The translations under genes were made by a program, and so were the position numbers. Below are positions 53,338 to 61,268 of a stretch of DNA of 64,000 nt, in pieces. Every line of letters begins with the position of its first letter. Positions within the stretch are counted from its first letter, which is position 1. Source of the stretch: Chitinophaga niastensis (GTDB taxonomy: Bacteria; Bacteroidota; Bacteroidia; Chitinophagales; Chitinophagaceae); the NCBI RefSeq assembly GCF_003014755.1, contig NZ_PYAW01000003.1:496001-560000 (forward strand), written 5' to 3'. Under the pieces are notes generated by a model that was not told the DNA's origin, searched no databases, and was given only the letters and a program-made list of their open reading frames with translations.

Positions 53338-54276
53338 ATGAGAAAAACGCTGATTACCCTGGCCTTCCTGCTGCAGTCAATTTGTAGCATGGCACAAAAA
53401 AAAGTGCCCTTCTTTTCTATTCCCGATACTACTACCAAATCGCATGTATGGATACTCAGCGGCACTACGGTGGCCTTGTATGGTTCCACCCTGGCGGTTC
53501 TCAACACAGCCTGGTATAAAGGTTATCCCAGGTCAAGCTTCCATTTTTTTAATGATATGGGAGAATGGAACCAGATGGATAAGGCCGGGCATATATTCAG
53601 TGCTTATTTTATTGGCAAGTATAGTCGCGAAATGTGGCGCTGGTCTGGTTTGCCACCTAAAAAGCAAATATGGATCGGTGGTTTAAGCGGCCTTGCTTTT
53701 CAATCAGTGATTGAAGTACTGGATGGCTATTCTTCTGAGTGGGGCTTCTCCTGGGGCGATATGGGCGCCAATGCGGTAGGTTCTGCGCTGCTGATCAGCC
53801 AGGAACTGGCCTGGAACGAGCAACGTATCCAGGTCAAATTTTCTTCTCACCTGCAATCCTTTGATGATCCGGTATTGCAGCGGAAAGCCAACGAACTTTT
53901 TGGAACCTCCTATTGGGCCAGAACACTGAAAGATTATAACGCACAAACATATTGGTTGTCTGTTAATCTTCACTCCTTTAACAAAGACAGCTGGTTACCC
54001 AAGTGGCTGAACATAGCCGTGGGTTATGGTGCAGATGGCATGTTAGGTGGCAGGGATAACACCTGGACCGATAAAAATGGTATTGATCATGATTACGGTC
54101 ATATAAAACGTATCCGGCAATTTTATCTCTCACCGGATGTAGATTTTACAAAAATCCGTACTGGGAAAAAGGGTGTGAAAGTAATATTCCAGGTATTGAA
54201 TATGCTGAAATTCCCTGCACCAACGATAGAGATTAACTCCCAGGGCAATATGAAATTACACGCATTATATTTTTAG
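53338..54276 (+). CDS. DUF2279-family envelope protein
   Basis: 312-residue protein with signal peptide 1-20 (SICSMAQ) and the DUF2279 pattern: FNDMGEWNQMDKAGHIFSAYFIGK, then GLAFQSVIEVLDGYSSEWGFSWGDMGANAVGSALL, WNEQRIQVKFS and NAQTYWLSVN. Conserved His and Asp residues in DKAGH and EVLDGYS recall PAP2-like or membrane-proximal proteins, but the family has no known function. The last base of the stop codon is the first base of repeat copy 5. The start at 53338 gives the signal peptide. Confidence 0.85.
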   Translation: MRKTLITLAFLLQSICSMAQKKVPFFSIPDTTTKSHVWILSGTTVALYGSTLAVLNTAWYKGYPRSSFHFFNDMGEWNQMDKAGHIFSAYFIGKYSREMWRWSGLPPKKQIWIGGLSGLAFQSVIEVLDGYSSEWGFSWGDMGANAVGSALLISQELAWNEQRIQVKFSSHLQSFDDPVLQRKANELFGTSYWARTLKDYNAQTYWLSVNLHSFNKDSWLPKWLNIAVGYGADGMLGGRDNTWTDKNGIDHDYGHIKRIRQFYLSPDVDFTKIRTGKKGVKVIFQVLNMLKFPAPTIEINSQGNMKLHALYF

Positions 54277-54419
54277 TCTGAACCAGGATTAAAGGATTGA
54301 ATGGATTACCCTGATGGATGCCGAAGATCTTAGCAGAGATATTCGCGTATATCTCTTTAATAAAACAATATAACGCCCATCCCGGTAATCCGTTCAATCC
54401 TGAAAATCCTGGTTCAGAC
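54276..54419. repeat. Palindromic repeat, nonamer family copy 5, inverted orientation
   Basis: Imperfect arms (54276-54320 and about 54374-54419) carry the inner module GTCTGAACCAGGATT, GGATTGAATGGATTACC, CTGATGG. The centre CCGAAGATCTTAGCAGAGAT ... CTTTAATAAAACAATATAAC is the reverse complement of the centre of copy 2 with only a few differences. So the unit as a whole, centre included, was copied and sits here in the opposite orientation. It lies between convergent genes. Confidence 0.88.
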
Positions 54420-54427
54420 AACCTTCG

Positions 54428-54925
54428 TTATTCAAAATATGCAGATACAATCTCCTCCCCATTCATTTCTACCAACACCATATTCTGCAAAGTAGTAGCC
54501 AGTGAATAACCTACGAAGTCCACTGACAGCGGAAAGGATTTGTGCTTGCGATCTACCAGCACAGCAGTTTGAATTTTTTTAGGAAGATATGCCAGCAGCG
54601 GTTTTAACGCATACAACATGGTGCGGCCGGAGTTGGCCACATCATCCACCACTACTATTACTTTATTATTGAAGTCTATATTTTCAGATACAATTACTTC
54701 ACCCGGATTTTGTTTATCCAGCCGAAGCTCTATGATATGGATTTTCAGGGGAGATATCTGTTCCAGGATCGCCGCTATTTTATGCGCTATGATCACACCT
54801 CTGTCCCAGATACCCGCTAGTATGATATCTGTGCCATCGCTGTTCATTTCATAAATTTCATACGCGATGCGTTCAATTTTCTTTTGAATGATATCCTGTG
54901 TTAGAATAATGTTCCTGCTTTCCAT
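54428..54925 (-). CDS. PyrR-like type I phosphoribosyltransferase
   Basis: 165-residue PRTase-fold protein. The PRPP loop is VVVDDVANSGRTMLYAL (about residues 91-107); KTAVLVDRKHKSFPLSVDFVGYSL matches the second half of PyrR and of related Bacteroidota PRTases. PyrR regulates pyrimidine genes and has weak uracil phosphoribosyltransferase activity; here no pyr gene is nearby, so a salvage or unknown enzymatic role is equally possible. It faces the Fe-S protein gene across a 125-bp region holding heptad units. Confidence 0.87.
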   Translation of the reverse strand: MESRNIILTQDIIQKKIERIAYEIYEMNSDGTDIILAGIWDRGVIIAHKIAAILEQISPLKIHIIELRLDKQNPGEVIVSENIDFNNKVIVVVDDVANSGRTMLYALKPLLAYLPKKIQTAVLVDRKHKSFPLSVDFVGYSLATTLQNMVLVEMNGEEIVSAYFE

Positions 54926-54935
54926 GAGGGCAAAA

Positions 54936-55020
54936 ATAAGCTTTTAGCTTTTAGCATTTAGTCATTGGTAAAAAAATCATCATACTAAAAGCTAACAGCT
55001 AAAGGCTGATAGCTAAAAAA
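54936..55020. repeat. Heptad-family repeat in a divergent promoter region
   Basis: Units AGCTTTT, AGCTTTT, AGCATTT on the left and TAAAAGC, TAACAGC, TAAAGGC, TGATAGC on the right form an imperfect hairpin around ATTGGTAAAAAAATCATCAT. It lies between the starts of two divergent genes, so it cannot be a terminator for either. Same unit type as at 27018-27130. Confidence 0.82.
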
Positions 55021-55050
55021 GCCATAAATTAGGGTGTCAAATTTGAAATA

Positions 55051-56373
55051 ATGCAAATCGTACAAGAGTTGTTATTTGTAATCCTCTTTGGACTGGCAGT
55101 ATACCTGTTCACCAAAAAGGCACGCCAGATCAGGAGAAACATCCTGCTGGGTCAGGACAAAGACCTGAGTGATTATCCGGACCGGCGGTGGAAAAATGTG
55201 CTCTTACTGGCATTTGGTCAGAAGAAGATGTTCCGTAACCCACTGGTAGCAATACTGCACTTTTTCGTATATGCCGGATTTCTGATCATTAACCTGGAAA
55301 TCCTGGAGATCATCCTGGATGGTATATTAGGCACACATCGTTTATTCGTTCCCGTATTAGGCAGCTTATATCCTATATTAATCGGCTTATTTGAAGTGTT
55401 GGCGGTACTGGTTACCCTTGGTTGCGCCATCTTCCTTATACGCAGAAACATATTGAAATTAAAACGCTTTATCAGCAAGGATCTGGATGGCTGGCCACGT
55501 TCAGATGCCAATTATATCCTGATCACTGAAATAGCTTTGATGCTGTTATTCCTCACCATGGATACCGCAGATCAGACCATGCAGCTCAGGGGGTCTCCAC
55601 ACTATATTACTACCGGCAATTTCTGGATTTCAGGTATGCTTACACCTATCTTCAGCGGTATGTCTGATGCCAACCTGCTAATGCTTGAGCGCAGCTGCTG
55701 GTGGCTGCATATTGTAGGTGTGCTGTCATTCTTAAATTATCTTCCTTATTCCAAACATCTCCATATTATACTTGCCTTTCCCAATGCGTATTATGCTACA
55801 CTGGAACCTGTTGGTGAAATGGAAAATATGCCGGCCGTACAACATGAAGTACAGCTGATGCTACAGCCGGACCTGGCCGCCAACGCGCCCGTATCAGATG
55901 TAGTGCCTAAGTTTGGCGCCAAAGATGTAATGGATCTTACCTGGAAAAACCTGCTGGATGCTTATAGCTGCACAGAGTGCGGCCGTTGCAGCGCTGCATG
56001 TCCGGCTAATATTACCGGCAAGGTGTTGTCGCCCCGCAAGATCATGATGGATACCCGCGACCGCCTGGAAGAGGTAGGCCGCAACATACAAGCCAACGGT
56101 ACCTTCACAGATGATAACAAAACACTGTTACGCAATTATATTACAGAGGAAGAGCTACGCGCCTGCACTACCTGCAACGCCTGTGTACAGGAGTGCCCTG
56201 TTAGTATAAGTCCACTGGATATTATTGTACAGCTGCGCCGCCACCTCGTAATGGAAGAATCCAGCGCTCCGACTGAATGGACCGGCATGTTCAGCAACAT
56301 TGAAAATAATATGGCCCCCTGGAAATTCAGTATGGACGACCGCGATAAATGGGCAGCGGAAATGAATGGATAG
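55051..56373 (+). CDS. Membrane-bound (Fe-S)-binding oxidoreductase subunit
   Basis: 440-residue protein. The N-terminal ~260 residues carry about five membrane helices and His residues of a NarI/heterodisulfide-reductase-like cytochrome part (ALHFFVYAGFLIIN, WWLHIVGVLSFL, SKHLHIIL). The C-terminal part has two [4Fe-4S] motifs, CTECGRCSAACP and CTTCNACVQECP, each with a fourth Cys in place. Together with the next gene (CCG domain) it looks like an HdrC/HdrB-type electron-transfer complex, probably accepting electrons into or from the quinone pool. The pair is widespread in Bacteroidota; the electron donor is unknown. Confidence 0.88.
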   Translation: MQIVQELLFVILFGLAVYLFTKKARQIRRNILLGQDKDLSDYPDRRWKNVLLLAFGQKKMFRNPLVAILHFFVYAGFLIINLEILEIILDGILGTHRLFVPVLGSLYPILIGLFEVLAVLVTLGCAIFLIRRNILKLKRFISKDLDGWPRSDANYILITEIALMLLFLTMDTADQTMQLRGSPHYITTGNFWISGMLTPIFSGMSDANLLMLERSCWWLHIVGVLSFLNYLPYSKHLHIILAFPNAYYATLEPVGEMENMPAVQHEVQLMLQPDLAANAPVSDVVPKFGAKDVMDLTWKNLLDAYSCTECGRCSAACPANITGKVLSPRKIMMDTRDRLEEVGRNIQANGTFTDDNKTLLRNYITEEELRACTTCNACVQECPVSISPLDIIVQLRRHLVMEESSAPTEWTGMFSNIENNMAPWKFSMDDRDKWAAEMNG

Positions 56374-56407
56374 AAAAAGGATATTTACAGCAGATAAAAA
56401 ATACAGC

Positions 56408-57187
56408 ATGCATATTAAAACAATGGCAGAATATGCCGCAAGCGGAGAAACCCCCGAAGTACTTTTTTGGGTAGGCTGTGCAGGCAGCTTTGATCAGCGT
56501 GCGCAAAAAATCACCAAAGCATTAGCCACCATACTGGAAAAGGTAGGCATTCAGTTTGCGATATTAGGCAAAGAAGAAAGTTGCACCGGCGATCCGGCAA
56601 GAAGAGCAGGTAATGAATTTATTTTTCAGATGATGGCACAAAACAACATACAGCTGTTAAATATGTATGGTGTAAAAAAAATAGTAACTGCCTGTCCACA
56701 TTGCTTTAATACACTGAAAAACGAATATCCTGCATTGGGAGGCAACTATGAGGTCATCCATCATACCACTTTCCTGCAATCGCTGATAGATGAGGGCAAA
56801 ATAAAAATGCAGGAAGATGGCACCTTCAAAGGGAAAAAGATCACCTACCACGACTCCTGTTACCTGGGTCGTGCCAATAATATTTATGAAGCCCCCCGTA
56901 AAGTGCTGGAAACACTGGACGCGGAGCTGGTAGAAATGAAACGCTGCCGTAGCAAAGGCCTGTGTTGCGGTGCCGGTGGCGCGCAGATGTTTAAGGAAGA
57001 AGAAAAAGGCAGTAACCGCATCAACTTTGAACGCGGCAAAGAAGCCGTTGATACCGGCGCTTCCGTTATCGCTTCCAATTGCCCGTTTTGTATGACTATG
57101 CTCACTGATGGCGTAAAAGAAGTAGGCAAAGAAGAAACCGTAAAAGTGCTGGATATTGCCGAATTGATTGCTTCCAGCATGAAGTAA
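56408..57187 (+). CDS. CCG-domain (Fe-S)-binding protein, HdrB/GlpC-like
   Basis: 259-residue cytosolic partner with two cysteine-rich CCG domains: FWVGCAGSFDQRAQ...EESCTGDPARRAGNEFIF...ACPHCFNTLKNEYP, and YHDSCYLGRANNIYEAPRKVL...GLCCGAGGAQMF...NCPFCMTML. CCG domains hold unusual Fe-S clusters in heterodisulfide reductase and glycolate/lactate oxidases. ATG 56408 (MHIKTMAEYAA) is the start that fits the family; an ATG at 56366 would overlap the upstream gene by 8 bp. The tight spacing shows translation with the membrane subunit. Confidence 0.9.
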   Translation: MHIKTMAEYAASGETPEVLFWVGCAGSFDQRAQKITKALATILEKVGIQFAILGKEESCTGDPARRAGNEFIFQMMAQNNIQLLNMYGVKKIVTACPHCFNTLKNEYPALGGNYEVIHHTTFLQSLIDEGKIKMQEDGTFKGKKITYHDSCYLGRANNIYEAPRKVLETLDAELVEMKRCRSKGLCCGAGGAQMFKEEEKGSNRINFERGKEAVDTGASVIASNCPFCMTMLTDGVKEVGKEETVKVLDIAELIASSMK

Positions 57188-57210
57188 TCCGAATTATGTA
57201 AATTTGCAGC

Positions 57211-57714
57211 ATGAACACACCAATAAATTTCCCGACAGGCTTCTCTCCGGCTTCCAGGGTTTGGATATACCAGAGCAACAGACCATTCAATGAACAGGAG
57301 ACCACAGAAATCAACGAGCAGTTGCATCAGTTCACCTCCCAGTGGAACGCGCATGGCACACCTGTAAAGGGTTGGGGCCAGGTAGTGATGGGCCAGGTAA
57401 TAGTACTGATAGCAGATGAATCGCAAACAGCGGTAAGCGGCTGTAGCACCGACAGCTCCGTACGTATCATCAAAAGCATCGAAAAACAATACGAGGTAAA
57501 TATGTTCGACCGCCTCCTGCTGGGCTTTATCGTAAAAGATAAAATACAGCTGCTGCCAATGGCACAACTGTCCTACGCAATGGAAAAAGGATATATTGAT
57601 GAGAACACCATCTATCTCAACAATACCGTGCTGAACAAACAGGAACTGGATACAAAATGGCTGTTACCTATAAAGGATAGCTGGCTGGCTGCAAAGCTGG
57701 GTGTAAAAGCATAA
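57211..57714 (+). CDS. Conserved Bacteroidota protein of unknown function (167 aa)
   Basis: Soluble protein, no signal. It contains RVWIYQSNRPFNEQETTEINEQLHQFTSQWNAHG, VKGWGQVVMGQVIVLIADESQT, SGCSTDSSVRIIKSIE and a MFDRLLLGF core. From memory, relatives in Bacteroidota databases are labelled ABC transporter ATPase, but no Walker motif or other ATPase feature is present, so that label is not supported. It starts 23 bp after the CCG gene and is followed by a strong terminator, so it belongs to the same transcript. Confidence 0.82.
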   Translation: MNTPINFPTGFSPASRVWIYQSNRPFNEQETTEINEQLHQFTSQWNAHGTPVKGWGQVVMGQVIVLIADESQTAVSGCSTDSSVRIIKSIEKQYEVNMFDRLLLGFIVKDKIQLLPMAQLSYAMEKGYIDENTIYLNNTVLNKQELDTKWLLPIKDSWLAAKLGVKA

Positions 57715-57730
57715 TACGTAATTTTATATT

Positions 57731-57775
57731 AAAAAGCCCTGTAACGTGCATTTAGTGCTTGTTACAGGGCTTTTT
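57731..57775 (+). terminator. Intrinsic terminator ending the Fe-S gene cluster
   Basis: Perfect 15-bp arms AAAAAGCCCTGTAAC/GTTACAGGGCTTTTT (57731-57745, 57761-57775) with a 15-base loop and a T-rich end. It separates the electron-transfer cluster from miaB. Confidence 0.9.
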
Positions 57776-57906
57776 AATTTCAGCTGATTTCCAGCTGGGT
57801 TAACTCCCTGCCCGGCTTTTTTACACTACCCTTAATTCATTTGCTGCCATTATGGCATTTTTCCGTTTTAATTGCGTATTTTTGCATTCCAAAATTTTTG
57901 TTAGGA

Positions 57907-59319
57907 ATGCTGGACCAGGATACCAAAGTGCATGATGAAAGTCGCCAGGGAGAAGCTTTTGCTCCTGAAACGATTAGTGCTCAAACATATAGTAAAAAAT
58001 TTTATATAGAAAGTTACGGCTGTGCAATGAATTTCAACGATAGTGAAATTGTTGCCTCCATCCTTAACCAGGAAGGATATGGCCCTACACGCAATGTAGA
58101 AGAAGCCAGCCTTATCCTGCTGAATACCTGCTCCATCCGGGAAAAAGCAGAATTAACAGTACGTAAGCGTCTTACTGAATTCAAAAAAATAAAACAAAGC
58201 ACCCCTGGCTTGCTGGTAGGCGTTTTGGGCTGCATGGCCGAACGTATAAAAGGCAAACTGCTGGAAGAAGAAAAACTGGTAGACCTGGTAGTGGGACCGG
58301 ATGCTTACCGCAGTCTCCCTGCCCTCATAGCAGAGGCGGAAACAGGTCAGAAGTCAGTGAATGTACTGCTGAGCCGCGAAGAAACATACGGTGATATCAG
58401 CCCGGTGCGACTGGATAACAACGGGGTAACCTCCTTTGTATCTATTATGCGTGGTTGTAACAACATGTGTTCTTTCTGCGTAGTACCTTTCACCCGTGGC
58501 CGTGAACGCAGTCGTGATGCCTATTCCATCATAAAAGAGGCAGAAGAGCTTTTTGCAAGCGGCTACCGCGAAGTAACACTGCTGGGCCAGAACGTAGACT
58601 CCTACTACTGGACCAACGATGCCGGTACAGAAACCATTACGTTTGCATTATTGCTGGAAAAAGTAGCGCTCATCAATCCTTTGCTGCGCGTACGTTTCAG
58701 CACCTCTCATCCTAAAGATATTACAGATGAGGTACTTTATACCATCTTAAAGTACGATAACATCTGCAATTATATTCACCTGCCGGTGCAAAGCGGCAGT
58801 ACGCGCATCTTACAGCTCATGAACCGCACTTATACACGTGAATGGTACATGAAAAAAGTAGCCCGTATCCGTGAGCTGATCCCCGACTGTGGCTTATCTA
58901 CCGATGTAATCACCGGCTTCTGTACAGAAACGGAAGAAGATCACCAGGATACCCTCAGTCTCATGGAGTATGCCCGCTACGATCTGGCCTACATGTATTT
59001 TTATTCCGAACGTCCGGGTACGCTGGCAGAACGCCGCTATAAGGATGACATACCGGAAGCAGTAAAGAAAAGAAGGCTGGCAGAAGTTGTTGAATTGTAC
59101 CGTGGTCATTCACAGGCTACTATGGAGAAAGAAGTAGGTAAAACCTTCAAAGTGCTGGCAGAAGGCGTTTCCAAACGCTCCGATGCTGATCTCTATGGCC
59201 GTAATGATCAAAATAAAGTAGTCGTGTTTCCAAAAGAAAACTTTAAGAAGGGCGATTATGTTATGGTGAAGATAGAAAGCTGTACATCAGGTACGCTGAT
59301 AGGAAAAGCAGTGTATTAA
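57907..59319 (+). CDS. miaB: tRNA-2-methylthio-N6-dimethylallyladenosine synthase
   Basis: 470-residue radical-SAM methylthiotransferase acting on i6A37 of tRNA. N-terminal domain cysteines in [22 protein letters not shown] and [13 protein letters not shown]; radical-SAM cluster [15 protein letters not shown] (CxxxCxxC); LLGQNVDSY and [12 protein letters not shown] are typical of MiaB rather than RimO; a TRAM domain closes the C-terminus. ATG 57907 is preferred; a longer frame adds 22 hydrophobic residues. First gene of the run that continues to secG. Confidence 0.95.
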   Translation: MLDQDTKVHDESRQGEAFAPETISAQTYSKKFYIESYGCAMNFNDSEIVASILNQEGYGPTRNVEEASLILLNTCSIREKAELTVRKRLTEFKKIKQSTPGLLVGVLGCMAERIKGKLLEEEKLVDLVVGPDAYRSLPALIAEAETGQKSVNVLLSREETYGDISPVRLDNNGVTSFVSIMRGCNNMCSFCVVPFTRGRERSRDAYSIIKEAEELFASGYREVTLLGQNVDSYYWTNDAGTETITFALLLEKVALINPLLRVRFSTSHPKDITDEVLYTILKYDNICNYIHLPVQSGSTRILQLMNRTYTREWYMKKVARIRELIPDCGLSTDVITGFCTETEEDHQDTLSLMEYARYDLAYMYFYSERPGTLAERRYKDDIPEAVKKRRLAEVVELYRGHSQATMEKEVGKTFKVLAEGVSKRSDADLYGRNDQNKVVVFPKENFKKGDYVMVKIESCTSGTLIGKAVY

Positions 59320-59383
59320 TAGATAGGCGTGATGTTATAGATTACGCCAAATTTTAAACCATCAAACAGGAGATTAACCGCTT

Positions 59384-60625
59384 ATGGACATACAGGCTAT
59401 AAAAAACAGATTCGGCATTATTGGTAGTAGTCCGGCGCTGAATTATGCGCTGCAGGTGGCTGTACAGGTGGCTAACACAGATCTTACCGTACTTATTAAC
59501 GGAGAAAGTGGTGTTGGTAAAGAAGTTTTTTCGCAGATTATTCATGCACTCAGTGCGCGTAAACACAATCCTTTTATAGCCGTTAACTGCGGCGCTATTC
59601 CGGAAGGGACAATTGACTCCGAACTTTTTGGCCATGAAAAAGGGTCATTTACCGGTGCAGTTGATAGCCGCAAAGGTTACTTCGAAACAGTAAACGGCGG
59701 CACCATCTTCCTGGATGAAATTGGTGAAATGCCACTGGGCACACAGGCCCGCTTACTACGTGTACTGGAAACCGGTGAATATATCCGCGTAGGCTCTTCC
59801 AAAGTACAGAAAACAGATGTACGCGTAGTAGCCGCTACCAACAGGGATTTACTGGAACGTACCCAACAGGGTAAGTTCAGGGAAGATCTTTACTACAGGC
59901 TGAACACCGTGCCTATCCGCGTTCCCGCATTGCGCGACCGCAAAGAAGACATTCCTTTACTGTTCAGAAAATTCTCTGTAGATTTCTCTGAAAAATATAA
60001 AACACCTTCCATACAACTGGATGAAGAAGCCCGTAATATACTGGTCAACTATCCCTGGCGTGGTAACATCCGTGAGCTTAAAAATATTGCAGAACAGATC
60101 TCTGTGTTATCATCCGATAAGCTGGTAACTGCCAATGATCTCAAACGTTTCCTGCCGGAACAACCTGCAGAAATGAACCGCCTGCCCATGCTGGCATCAC
60201 AGCAACAAAACGGCGACTTCACCAGCGAACGGGATATCCTGTACAAGCTTTTCTTCGACATGAAGAAAGATGTAACAGAAGTAAAGAAAATGTTTTTCGA
60301 TATCCTGCAAAATCCATCTATGGCACATGCGGCAGATTATCATCCGGAAAACCACGTGCTGCACAGTTATCCAAACACCGGTGAAATGAACACACCGGCC
60401 ACTAACACTAACATCAGTAATGCCCAACCTATTATCTTACAGGATAATAAAATTGATCATCACGAAGAAGTAGAAGAAACATTATCTATTGCCGACAAGG
60501 AAAAAGAGCTGATCGTAAAAGCCCTGAAGAAACATAAAGGCAAACGTAAAGATGCTGCCCTTGACCTGGGTATTTCTGAAAGAACGCTTTACCGCAAACT
60601 CAAAGAATATAACATCGCTGAATAA
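59384..60625 (+). CDS. Sigma-54-dependent transcriptional activator without receiver domain
   Basis: 413-residue AAA+ activator. Walker A GESGVGKE (40-47), the sigma-54 contact loop GSFTGA (about 88-93), FLDEIGEMP, the arginine finger region FREDLYYRL, and a C-terminal Fis-type helix-turn-helix (RKDAALDLGISERTLYRKLKEY). There is no N-terminal receiver or sensor: the AAA domain begins near residue 10. Between AAA and the DNA-binding domain lies an unusually long linker (about 260-360) with charged and Asn/Thr-rich stretches. In Bacteroidota such genes stand between miaB and lptE; target genes are not evident here. Confidence 0.92.
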   Translation: MDIQAIKNRFGIIGSSPALNYALQVAVQVANTDLTVLINGESGVGKEVFSQIIHALSARKHNPFIAVNCGAIPEGTIDSELFGHEKGSFTGAVDSRKGYFETVNGGTIFLDEIGEMPLGTQARLLRVLETGEYIRVGSSKVQKTDVRVVAATNRDLLERTQQGKFREDLYYRLNTVPIRVPALRDRKEDIPLLFRKFSVDFSEKYKTPSIQLDEEARNILVNYPWRGNIRELKNIAEQISVLSSDKLVTANDLKRFLPEQPAEMNRLPMLASQQQNGDFTSERDILYKLFFDMKKDVTEVKKMFFDILQNPSMAHAADYHPENHVLHSYPNTGEMNTPATNTNISNAQPIILQDNKIDHHEEVEETLSIADKEKELIVKALKKHKGKRKDAALDLGISERTLYRKLKEYNIAE

Positions 60626-60648
60626 ACGAATTTAATATTAGTACAACA

Positions 60649-61170
60649 ATGATCAAAAGCATTAAAGTATTTATAACGATAGCCTTACTGGCTGTATTAA
60701 GCGGTTGCAGTGTTAAATATTCTACTACCGGTGCCAGTATAGAACAGGGAGCTTCTACCGTAAACGTTCGCTTTATTGAAAACAGGGCACCTATCAACAA
60801 CCCGTCTTTAAGCCAGAAACTGACGCAGAAACTGCGTGATAAAATTACTTCACAAACACGTCTGACCCAGGTAAATGAAAATGAAACCAAGGCCGATTAC
60901 GAGTTCAAAGGAACCATCACCGGCTATTCCTTTTCCAATGCGGCCGTAACAAACGTAGACCAGGCCGCTACCTCCCGCCTGAACGTGACAGTGAATATTA
61001 CCTTTATCAAACGTACTGGCGATAAAAAAGGCTTTAGCCAGTCATTTAGCCGTTCAGCAGATTTTAATGCCAGCCAGCTCCCCAGCACTGTCGAAAACAG
61101 GCTGCTGGATGAGAACATTATTCCGGGTATTACCGATGATATTTTCAACCGCGCTTTTGCAAACTGGTAA
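60649..61170 (+). CDS. lptE: LptE-like LPS-assembly lipoprotein
   Basis: 173-residue lipoprotein with lipobox LSGCS (cysteine at about residue 20). The body fits the Bacteroidota LptE family (VRFIENRAPINNPSLSQKLTQKLRDKI...LTQVNENETKADYEFKGTITGYSF), which plugs LptD at the outer membrane for LPS export. Its position after the sigma-54 activator and before secG is the standard one. Start at 60649. Twenty-three bases separate it from the activator gene. Confidence 0.85.
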   Translation: MIKSIKVFITIALLAVLSGCSVKYSTTGASIEQGASTVNVRFIENRAPINNPSLSQKLTQKLRDKITSQTRLTQVNENETKADYEFKGTITGYSFSNAAVTNVDQAATSRLNVTVNITFIKRTGDKKGFSQSFSRSADFNASQLPSTVENRLLDENIIPGITDDIFNRAFANW

Positions 61171-61174
61171 TGCA

Positions 61175-61252
61175 GAAAATTACGAATTGAGAATTGTAAA
61201 TTACGGATCAAAGCGATCTTCGCTGATAACCGTAATTCGCAATTCTTTTTTT
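61175..61252 (+). repeat. Heptad-family hairpin after lptE
   Basis: Units TTACGAA, TTGAGAA, TTGTAAA, TTACGGA on the left and CCGTAAT, TCGCAAT on the right fold around AGCGATCTTCGCT (61212-61224), a perfect 5+5 palindrome, and end in a T tract. Between genes of one conserved cluster, it can act as partial terminator. The apex matches the AGCGAAGATC motif of the 9-bp family. Confidence 0.8.
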
Positions 61253-61268
61253 ATTACATTAGCAACTT

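Noticed and set aside
19299..54419. CRISPR array or phage attachment sites as explanation for the repeats
   Set aside because: The repeats are single dispersed inverted units with no spacer array, no cas genes, no integrase and no tRNA-end duplication.
57211..57714. ABC transporter ATPase, the label I recall for relatives
   Set aside because: No Walker A, Walker B or signature motif can be found in the 167 residues.
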